From positions 16,868,027 through 16,932,026 of the forward strand of contig NC_087068.1 in assembly GCF_963678635.1 (NCBI RefSeq): a stretch of DNA of 64,000 bases, written 5' to 3'. Both the position numbers and the translations under genes were made by a program. How positions within the stretch are numbered: the stretch's first letter is position 1; each line of letters starts with the position of its first letter. The notes below the pieces were generated by a model. It did no database searches and had not been told where the DNA came from. It worked only from the letters and a program-made list of their open reading frames with translations. Positions 55,591 through 64,000 of the stretch are shown in pieces. Origin of the DNA: Symsagittifera roscoffensis (taxonomy: Eukaryota > Xenacoelomorpha > Acoela > Convolutidae).

Positions 55591-56208
55591 CTAGGGTAAG
55601 AAATCATGGTCTGAGCCAAAACTCCCCCACTTGCTCCTTGTGCCTCGGAAGCACACACTGGAAGCACGGAGCACGGCAAAAGACAGCCGGCACTTCACCC
55701 AGTTCATAGTTTTACTATAGGGTTTCTCCCACTTGGTAGATAATGCTTCTCCTAATCTCCGAAGGAAACTTGCAAATTTTGGAGCAAGCATCCCATCAAC
55801 AGGCACGACAAGAGGAGTGAAAGACATATGTCTTTCCTGACACGCGTCTGAATATTTTGTCTTTTTCTCAGTCTCTGCTGAGTGCAAAACACTCATGAGG
55901 CTTCTGTTCTGATAGGAGATGGCGTCGGTGTCAGAGACACGAATATCAAAACACGCTCCTCCCTGTCTAACATAAACTCCACGACCAAACAAATCTGCAA
56001 TTAATGCGGGTGTCTCATCTTGCGGGTTGTATTCTCTAATAACAGGCTCTCTCTGTACATCTTTCCACACTAAAGAAGCTAAGTCGCCTATGGCATCCCT
56101 AAACTCATTAAGCCGTAAAGTTAAGAGACCACCTTTTTTGCACGCTAACGCATGCCCTAGGATGAATGGTGACTGGCAACCATCACAAAAAGTTGGCGAA
56201 GCGATCAA
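55591..56208 (-). pseudogene. C-terminal domain of the retrotransposon
   Basis: 205 codons: FCDGCQSPFILGHALACKKG is a zinc-binding-type CxxC...H...C cluster. Then RLNEFRDAIGDLAS, EPVIREY, IADLFGRGVYVRQGG and FDIRVSDTDA fit the R...(P/A)D...D pattern of a restriction-like nuclease fold. The end has WVKCRLSFAVLRAS and CFRGTRS, the family's usual C-terminus. Confidence 0.75.
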
Positions 56209-56382
56209 TTTTTGTTATACCGGACACTCAATGCATCCCGAAACTCCGGTTCCGAAAGATCAAAGTTTTCTGCAGCAATCGGTAACGCTGTCAGCCAGGC
56301 AGACAAGCTTCATTTATTGATTCTTTTTACTGCGCGAACTTTGTCTGCTGGTAGCTCATTCAATAACTCCCCCATCAACTCT

Positions 56383-56649
56383 TCACGTTTTTCTTCCATT
56401 ATTCGATGATGTTTTTTTCCGCGATCGAGACATTTGCTTTCTGTGGTCTTCATGGGAAAAACCGTGCTGATCAACAATAGCATCATAAAGAACCGTAACT
56501 GCTTCTCGTGACGTGTTGTAAGACTCATCAGCGAAACTGGTTGGGTTAGACACTCCAAGACCACCCTTTCTTGCTGGCAAACAAAAAAGACGTCTCTCCA
56601 TTGATGAAATCGACGAAGTTCCAAGTATCGCAGGTAAGAGTTTCTCCAT
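56383..56649 (-). pseudogene. Middle segment of the retrotransposon polyprotein
   Basis: Reads LLPAILGTSSISSMERRLFC, then LPARKGGLGVSNPTSFADES, the connection between RT and the C-terminal zinc domain. A frameshift near 56650 separates it from RT. Confidence 0.72.
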
Positions 56650-56660
56650 CAGAAGGTTCT

Positions 56661-57602
56661 CTAGCGGTTGAAAAGCTGACTAGAACCACCCAAAACACAA
56701 TCGGAAAAATTCCATTCCGCTTGTAGGGACTTAGTCAGTCCTGATAAAGCACATTGTGGTTCTGTCTTTTCCGCAAAAGAAAGTTTCTCAATTTTGTCTA
56801 CCCATTCAAGTTCTTTCTTTTTCAGGTAGATGTCCTTCTCATTTCCGTCTCCAATGAAACCGCCCAAAAACCTCTTCTCTTCCACTATAGTAATCGAGTA
56901 CTTGTCAAATATGTGATGCGCTTCTTCAGCATATTGTTTATCGACAACCAGAAAACTTTTGGAAGACTCTGGAAAGTAACCGAAGGCGGGACCTTCCTCA
57001 ATCAAGTTTTTGAGCCATATCTCCAATTTCTTGAGTTTTGCTATGGCCGCAGAATCATCAGCATACCAACTTTGTAACACATTGTTCGGATCCTTTAATT
57101 TCCGAATTATGGGAAGAAGTGAAACACCATAGAAGAACATTGCCAGTGGGTCTCCCTGTGTGGTTTCTTCCCTATATATATATATCACTTCATCGGCGCC
57201 AGCAACGAATAGCGACGCGAATCCTCTGTAAGTATTTAAGAGAAATCTAGAACATCTAGGCCACAATATTCGAGCATTCCACAACGCTGTTTCACGATTG
57301 AGCGAGTTGAAAGCATTTGATTCATCCATCAACAGCATGCCACAGCCATCTTCCTTGTTGTCATCAAAAACATCAGAGAGCGCATGAATTGCACCTTCAA
57401 CGCCAGCTTTCAGCCAACAAGCTAATGGATCAGTCGAACATGTTTCTTCAAGGTCAATTTTGGTGAACTCAGCCACACTTTTGCAAGTTATTCTCCGTAG
57501 ACATTCGCCTATGCCAATAGTTCGCACGCCAGGACATTCATCAAGCGCAATCAATCTTCCAGAAACCAGTGCTCGCACTTTCGAGCATGGTAGTATACCC
57601 AA
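56661..57602 (-). pseudogene. Reverse transcriptase domain of the retrotransposon
   Basis: 313 codons with RT blocks in order: SGRLIALDECPGVRTIGIGE, WLKAGVEGAIHAL, LLMDESNAFNSLNRE (catalytic Asp), EETTQGDPLAMFFYGVSLLP, SWYADDSAAIAKL (catalytic YADD), GPAFGYFPESSKSFLVV, RFLGGFIGD. All catalytic Asp residues are present, so the enzyme part is well preserved; the element is disabled by frameshifts downstream. Confidence 0.85.
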
Positions 57603-57720
57603 CCACGTTAGTTTATGAAACCGCAGCGTCCGTTTTTTTGGAGGGTTTAATCATAGATGGCTTTTCTTGTCGGTGCAAGTTTGGTGCATCACGCGCTAGA
57701 AGAGCTACCCTCTACATAAA

Positions 57721-58551
57721 AATAAAAGTTTTGTTGCTTTTTAAACCATTCCAGCTTTGGGTCTTAATCTTAACGCCGTTAACACCCATAGGACTGTCCA
57801 GCACTTCTTAGAGTCATTTTTAGCCAATCATTGAAAAGTCGTGGTTCGGTACGACACTAAAAAACTAAGCTACTAGCATTGCAGTCAAATAAGCTATTTT
57901 AATCCATCTTGAAAACTTATGATGTCAAAATCAAGGCTATCGTGTACTGGCAACGAACATGAAATGACGATATCTTTTAGAAATTGAGGATATCATGCAA
58001 TCTAACTGTCGCCATGTTAAAACAACTGACATCTAAACGTAAATTAAGGGATAAAAGTTTGGAAAAGCAGTACTTGGCATTAAACCAGACCACCAAACTA
58101 AAACCGCAACGGTCAGAACATAAAAAAAGGCTTCTATGACTAAGGAAAAAGAAAATTGAATACAAAAAACTGTGCGCTCTCTCAAGGAACACAGTTGTAT
58201 CCTAGCCAACGAACAAGAACATCCAATACAAGTTTATAAGTTTTCAGCTCCAAAACGTGGTTCTGGCAGTGGTCGTATAGGTTTTTGCATTTGTGTTATA
58301 GTATTTTAGGGCAATTTTGTTTATTTTTGTATTGATTTAAGATTTGATAAGTCCTACTCTTAATTCAAACATATATATATTTGTAAGAGCGACAATGAAT
58401 CAAGCAAAACGCCGAGAGGTGCAAAAGTAACTTGAGTCTTGGTGTAGCCTAAAAAAAGAGTTCTTAAAAGTTTATAATTTCATTCAAAAAGCCACAGTGA
58501 ACAAAAAAGAGATAATATTTGATTACTACATCAGAAAGGAACAAAAGAATG
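57721..58551. other. No gene seen
   Basis: AT-rich flank between the retrotransposon and the minisatellite. A short open stretch just before the array (from about 58519) continues into its first unit. Confidence 0.45.
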
Positions 58552-61065
58552 ATTGAAGCCAAGATAGTTGAAGATGAGTTAGAGGAAGACTCTGGATACG
58601 TTGACTTGTTTCTTATAGTCCGAATGAAAGATGTCGAGACGCAAAAGGTGGCATCAGTGCGCCTAATACGAATGAAGATGGAGGAAAACCAAAAAAAAAC
58701 TGTTGAGGCCAAGGTAGTTGAAGATGAGTTAGAGGAAGACTCTGGATACGTTGACTTGTTTCTTATAGTGCGAATGAAAGATGTCGAGACGCAAAAGGTA
58801 GCAACAGTGCGCCTTATACGAATGAAGATGGAGGAAAACCAAAAAAAAAACTGTTGAGGCCAAGGTAGTTGAAGATGAGTTAGAGGAAGACTCTGGATAC
58901 GTTGACTTGTTTCTTATAGTGCGAATGAAAGATGTCGAGACGCAAAAGGTAGCATCAGTGCGCCTAATACGAATGAAGATGGAGGAAAACCAAAAAAAAA
59001 AACTGTTGAGGCCAAGGTAGTTGAAGATGAGTTAGAGGAAGACTCTGGATACGTGAACTTGTTTCTTATAGTGCGAATGAAAGATGTCGAGACGCAATAG
59101 GTAGCATCAGTGCGCCTAATACGAATGAAGATGGAGGAAAACCGAAAAAAAAACTGTTGAGGCCAAGATAGTTGAAGATGAGTTGGAGGAAGAATCTGGA
59201 TACGTTGACTTGTTTCTTATAGTGCGAATGAAAGATGTCGAGACGCAAAAGGTAGCATCAGTGCGCCTAAAACGAATGAAGATGGAGGAAAACCAAAAAA
59301 AAAAAACTGTTGAGGCCAAGGTAGTTGAAGATGAGTTAGAGGAAGACTCTGGATACGTTGACTTGTTTCTTATAGTGCGAATGAAAGATGTCGAGACGCA
59401 AAAGGTAGCATCAGTGCGCCTAATACGAATGAAGATGGAGGAAAACCGAAAAAAAAACTGTTGAGGCCAAGGTAGTTGAAGATGAGTTAGAGGAAGACTC
59501 TGGATACGTTGACTTGTTTCTTATAGTGCGAATGAAAGATGTCGAGACGCAAAAGGTAGCATCAGTGCGCCTAATACGAATAAAGATGGAGGAAAACCAA
59601 AAAAAAACTGTTGAGGCCAAGGTAGTTGAAGATGAGTTAGAGGAAGACTCTGGATACGTTGACTTGTTTCTTATGGTGCGAATGAAAGATGTCGAGACGC
59701 AAAAGGTAGCATCAGTGCGCCTAATACGAATGAAGATGGAGGAAAACCAAAAAAAAAACTGTTGAGGCCAAGGTAGTTGAAGATGAGTTAGAGGAAGACT
59801 CTGGATACGTTGACTTGTTTCTTAAAGTGCGAATGAAAAAAGTGTCGAGACGCAAAAGGTAGCATCAGTGCGCCTAATACGAATGAAGATGGAGGATAAC
59901 CGAAAAAAAAACTGTTGAGGCCAAGGTAGTTGAAGATGAGTTAGAGGAAGACTCTGGATACGTTGACTTGTTTCTTATAGTGCGAATGAAAGATGTCGAG
60001 AGGCAAAAGGTAGCATCAGTGCGCCTAATACGAATGAAGATGGAGGAAAACCGAAAAAAAAAACTGTTGAGGCCAAGGTAGTTGAAGATGAGTTAGAGGA
60101 AGACTCTGGATACGTTGACTTGTTTCTTATAGTGCGAATGAAAGATGTCGAGACGCAAAAGGTAGCATCAGTGCACCTAATACGAATGAAGATGGAGGAA
60201 CACCAAAAAAAAACTGTTGAGGCCAAGGTAGTTGAAGATGAGTTAGAGGAAGACTCTGGATACGTTGACTTGTTTCTTATAGTGTGAATGAAAGATGTCG
60301 AGACGCAAAGGGTAGCATCAGTGCGCCTAATACGAATGAAGATGGAGGAAAACCAAAAAAAAAACTGTTGAGGCCAAGGTAGTTGAAGATGAGTTAGAGG
60401 AAGACTCTGGATACGTTGACTTGTTTCTTATAGTGCGAATGAAAAATGTCGAGACGCAATAGGTAGCATCAGTGCGCCTAATACGAATGAAGATGGAGGA
60501 AAACCGAAAAAAAAACTGTTGAGGCCAAGGTAGTTGAAGATGAGTTAGAGGAAGACTCTGGATACGTTGACTTGTTTCTTATAGTGCGAATGAAAGATGT
60601 CGAGACGCAAAAGGTAGCATCAGTGCGCCTAATACGAATGAAGATGGAGGAAAACCAAAAAAAAAAAAAACTGTCGAGGCCAAGGTAGTTGAAGATGAGT
60701 TAGAGGAAGACTCTGGATACGTTGACTTGTTTCTTATAGTGCGAATGAAAGATGTCGAGACGCAAAAGGTAGCATCAGTGCTCCTAATACGAATGAAGAT
60801 GGAGGAAAACCAAAAAAAAAACTGTTGAGGCCAAGGTAGTTGAAGATGAGTTAGAGGAAGACTCTGGATACGTTGACTTGTTTCTTATAGTGCGAATGAA
60901 AGATGTCGAGACGCAAAAAGGTAGCATCAGTGCGCCTAATACGAATGAAGATGGAGGAAAACCGAAAAAAAAAAACTGTTGAGGCCAAGATAGTTGAAGA
61001 TGATTTGGAGGAAGACTCCGGATACGTTGAATTGTTTCCTAGTTTGTTAGGCTCTTATAAAAAAA
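58552..61065 (+). repeat. Minisatellite of about 17 units (~150 bp) with a translatable unit
   Basis: Head-to-tail units of 149-156 bp, 95% or more identical, starting GTTGAGGCCAAGGTAGTTGA. With nine A's in the internal A-tract the unit is exactly 150 bp and open: VEAKVVEDELEEDSGYVDLF, LIVRMKDVETQKVASVRLIR, MKMEENQKKT. Units with other A-tract lengths shift frame, so open stretches span at most two or so units; a few units also carry a point stop. The first (ATTGAAGCCAAGATAG) and last (GATGATTTGGAGGAAGACTC) units are the most diverged. No protein family was recognised. Confidence 0.92.
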
Positions 61066-61740
61066 CAGCAGGTAAATGCGCAGAAAAATGATTGGAAAAA
61101 AAACCAAATATGTAGCGTTCGTAACCAACTTTTCGCAAATTGGATTAGACATGGTTCGGTAAAACTTCCCGGGGAATGTCGTTTGTGCTGGCTTCATCTT
61201 TTCAGGTTGTTTGTCTTCAATCTTTGGCTCCAGAACCCTTCATTTACCCAATTTTTTGCCCAGTTTGCTGATATTTTCATGCAGATACTCAGCAAATTAT
61301 AGGTAAATTTGAGTTGAATTTAAACTATAAAGTGATGCAAAGTCACCGTTCGTTTTGCAGCTCCAGAACAATGAAACATTGATGTGCCGTCCATATCTGT
61401 TAATTTTGAAAAGTTCAATCAACGTCATTTTCAAATTACCTCCGCTTACTGCAACTATTTCCACAGCACCTCCTGGAGGTCATCCCGTCTACTTTTCCAA
61501 AATCCCGTTAACCAAAATCTGGCTGGCATCTTGCTTCCTAACTACAAACTCGACCGCCGCAACTTGTAATCCGTTCACTTTGAATCAAAAGCCACAAGTC
61601 TTTCAGGCATTCCTACTAGTTCCACCTCCGATGTCACTAACGTTCCCATACAGTAGCAGCAAATGAGCAAGTTAGTATGTCACGCCACAATACGAGAAGT
61701 ACCCTAGTATTTAAAGGTTACGTAACAAACCTAAGCTCAT
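61066..61740. other. Unassigned region
   Basis: Overlapping open frames at 61355-61666 and 61384-61569 (proline- and threonine-rich) have no recognisable domain; they may belong to the same degenerate element as the next entry. Confidence 0.35.
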
Positions 61741-62097
61741 TTGTTAATCCAAGCTCATCCGATCAGCAGCCATTTTCTTTCTGTCCCGCTTTATCTACAG
61801 CAACTTGTCACACATTATGTCAATCTCCCATTAAAATCGACTGCCATTCGAGACCTAGTCGAAGTCTTAGCATTGAAAATAAAAGTACAATTTTCTGAAT
61901 GGATTTTCTCCAGTTATGATGGGAACCCATTGGAGTGGCTCAAAGGGATATTACAGATTCGCGGTCAATTCGCAGTCCATTTGTTTGTATCACATCAACT
62001 AGAGGTACTTAAAGTCACTGGTAACTACAAAAAAAATGTCAGTGTCGGATTTTGCTTATTCTGGTCGGATGAACACACGTCGAAGAAGAAAATTTGA
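61741..62097 (+). pseudogene. Possible gag-like retroelement fragment
   Basis: One frame reads YDGNPLEWLKGILQIRGQF. This resembles the F.GDPLEWP.F...F signature in Gag proteins of BEL/Pao-type LTR elements, but it is only one motif, and no LTR, protease or RT was found nearby. Confidence 0.3.
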
Positions 62098-64000
62098 TTG
62101 GTTCCCTAAACGCAAATTTGGGCCAGTCGTGAGCACCCTTCTCAAAAACCTTAGCAGTTTCCAACACCGAAATTGTCCAAGCAAAAAAGCATTAATAATT
62201 TTAGTTTCTATATTTTGTTTCTTATTGATTTGATTTGATTTTCATCATACGATGACGATCTGAAAAAAAAACGCTTTTCTGAATCAAGAATTTCGGTGAA
62301 TTGTCTCCAATCGTGTGGAAGTCTCGGTCGTCGTATTGGGTTGGGTGCAATTGATAAAAGAGTCATGTACAAGAGCGACAATTGCCTCGGAGTAAAAAAA
62401 TATTGTCTCCTGTCTGCAAGCGGAACACTTCTCCGTAAGTGCCCAAAGGCTAGTAAAAGCCCAAATACACAAAAATGAGCGCAAAAGTAGGCACAATAAT
62501 TCCATGCGTGATGCAGAAAGTACTTTTCCTTTCCAAAAGGAAAAAAATTATTCTTGTACCGGGAAAGCTCCTTCAAATAATTCAACGTTTCGATCCTTTT
62601 CGCTTAATGGTTTTTTCACACTTAGATTACGCCTGCAATGCAATCTTGCCACATAACTGGGCAAAAGTGGGACAATCTCTTTCATGAAAGACTCCGGATG
62701 GACGCAATTTATCGAGTGGCACTCGATTCTATTGCTCATAGTTAAAAAACACTCCCGTAGCTATTTGAATATGAGCTCCATCTGAGCCCAATTTCATCAA
62801 TGTGACCACATATGTTTAGATATAGATCGCAAGTTGTGTTTCGGGCAATTGGTTTCCTTCCTTTTCGGATTTATAATTCTCAAAAATGTGACTTCCTTGT
62901 ATGTGTTGTTTTTGATAAAGCGATGCTAACGCCAAAAAAAACTTTGTTCATTCCGAAGCTGGATTTTTAGACAGCCCTGCTGGGGTCTCAATGGACGGAA
63001 GTTACAAATCGCGCGCTTTCGAAAAATGCATCCAGCACCTTTTTGTCGACCGATAGCACCACGGTATTACAATGACTTCATTCAGTCGATAAATTATCAA
63101 TTTTGTCTCAAAACAAAATTGTGAAATACAAGATATCATTATTGTAAGTCAATGGTTCCTTGTGAGTTTTAGACACTATTTAGACGTTGGACAAGTAGAT
63201 TATTAGCACAATGCCTGAAAAAAAGCAGTTATGCTAGGGGTGCAAAATTCTTGTTAGGCAATGAGTGGCCTCTAATGTCGAACCTGGATGTTATACAATC
63301 ATCTTCTCACAAAAATCTGTTGATGGTAATTTTTATCAGAAACACCCTTATCGGAAGATTGTGGACATAATTTTTGCAGAGACTTGGAAATTTTTGCTTA
63401 ACGCCATTTTAAAGGAATCACGGGTTGTTTATCGTAGATTCAATTTGTTTGAACCACGTAGCAAAAAGCGAGGGCGTGGAGCTATTATTTGGCTCATAAG
63501 GTGAATTCATCAATGGTGCGATTATGGCTCAAAAGAGGAATCGATAGTTTGAGGAATCGATTTATCTTCTACATGCGGAATGAGGAAACACGGAAGTAAA
63601 AGTGTATAGAAGTGGACCACGGCGGTTGCGCTAAAGTTTACAGTGGTGAGAGAAAGAGAGAATATAATGTTCAATGCGGTGAGTGAAAGAATTCTATGCA
63701 TTGAAAGTAGTCTATTCAACCGTCTGGGTCAGAATGACAAAGTAATCAGTCATTCTACAATAAAAGAGAGCCAGTGAAAATGAAAGATGTCATGGCACAA
63801 TGACGTGAAAAAAAAAACCACTATTGCGGAAACTTGTCGAACACTAACCACAGGAATATTTGTCCAGAGGGAATATTTTTATCTGCAAAAACTAGCGGGT
63901 GTAGACCAGTAGCAAAAACTAGTGGTCTCTCCGCCGAACTTTTTAAGAAAGCTGGAGTCAATCAGTGTATAGTCTTTTCGAGTTTACGCAAAACGAGACG
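62098..64000. other. No supported gene
   Basis: Mixed-composition DNA with short ORFs on both strands (for example 62585-62208 minus, 63265-63504 plus) that match nothing I know. No tRNA, stem-loop or repeat of note. Confidence 0.4.

Larger units (their letters stand above)
55575..57720 (-). mobile_element. Retrotransposon with QGDPLAM-type RT and C-terminal zinc/nuclease-like domain
   Basis: Three minus-strand frames cover a nearly continuous polyprotein: 57602-56661 (RT), 56649-56383, and 56208-55591 (C-terminus), joined by two or more frameshifts. The RT type and the HALACKKGG...RLNEFRDA C-terminus belong, from memory, to a family widespread in aquatic invertebrates. The reading extends upstream to about 57650 (LRFHKLTWLGILPCSK). 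Ends and target duplications were not found. Confidence 0.82.

Noticed and set aside
58464-60226. Minus-strand ORFs (MASTVFFWFSSIFIRIRR...) across the minisatellite
   Set aside because: They are the antisense of the repeat unit, low-complexity and equally periodic; the plus-strand frame has the better composition.
62208-62585. 125-codon minus-strand ORF
   Set aside because: No recognisable domain, overlapped by other open frames, no splice or promoter context.

Overview
The window is AT-rich DNA from an animal nucleus. GT-AG introns split a seven-transmembrane receptor gene. A core histone cluster carries animal-type 3' stem-loops in place of poly(A) sites, and the rest is dense with degraded non-LTR, LTR and DNA transposons. 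Spacing, single-exon histones and retroelement families fit an invertebrate metazoan, but nothing here fixes the phylum. No prokaryotic-style operons, CRISPR arrays or rRNA genes were seen.

Layout. 1-6935: an element-like block bounded by about 300-bp inverted repeats, holding the C-terminal part of one retrotransposon and two inserted LINEs, one with a perfect 25-bp target duplication. 7037-7684 (minus): two exons in matching phase of an unrecognised gene, whose next intron seems to contain that block. 8537-14380: one more candidate exon, two tandem duplications and a minus-strand LINE remnant. 15425-36776: two tandem copies (A and B) of a roughly 4.4-kb repeat, called R here. Copy A carries a MULE DNA transposon with an intact FLYWCH/transposase ORF. 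Copy B carries an LTR retrotransposon and a 3617-bp histone block. Each insertion can be checked against the empty site in the other copy.

The histone block (31374-34990) is the most striking part. It holds H2B, H3 and H4 complete on one strand. H2A is cut in two: its 3' part is at the left edge and its 5' part at the right edge. The two halves abut exactly in reading frame at the cut, so the block is a circular permutation of one histone repeat unit, and it sits at a base-exact site in R with no target duplication. Integration of an excised histone circle, or insertion of R into H2A within an array, would both explain this. H3 and H4 carry unusually many substitutions.

37393-45526 (minus): a five-exon gene model for a divergent rhodopsin-like receptor. 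It lacks the DRY, CWxP and NPxxY motifs and has a long C-terminal tail with two YxN (Grb2-type) tyrosine motifs; the third exon is tentative. A 23-bp perfect inverted repeat brackets its second exon, and a CRE-containing GC-rich island, a hAT-type MITE and a tRNA-like SINE head lie in its second intron. 45527-55570 is mostly featureless AT-rich DNA with small dispersed repeats and hAT MITEs. 55575-57720 (minus) is a frameshifted reverse-transcriptase element. 58552-61065 is a minisatellite of about 17 units of roughly 150 bp, with a translatable 50-residue unit whose frame depends on an A-tract. 61080-64000 is largely unassigned, with one possible gag-like fragment.
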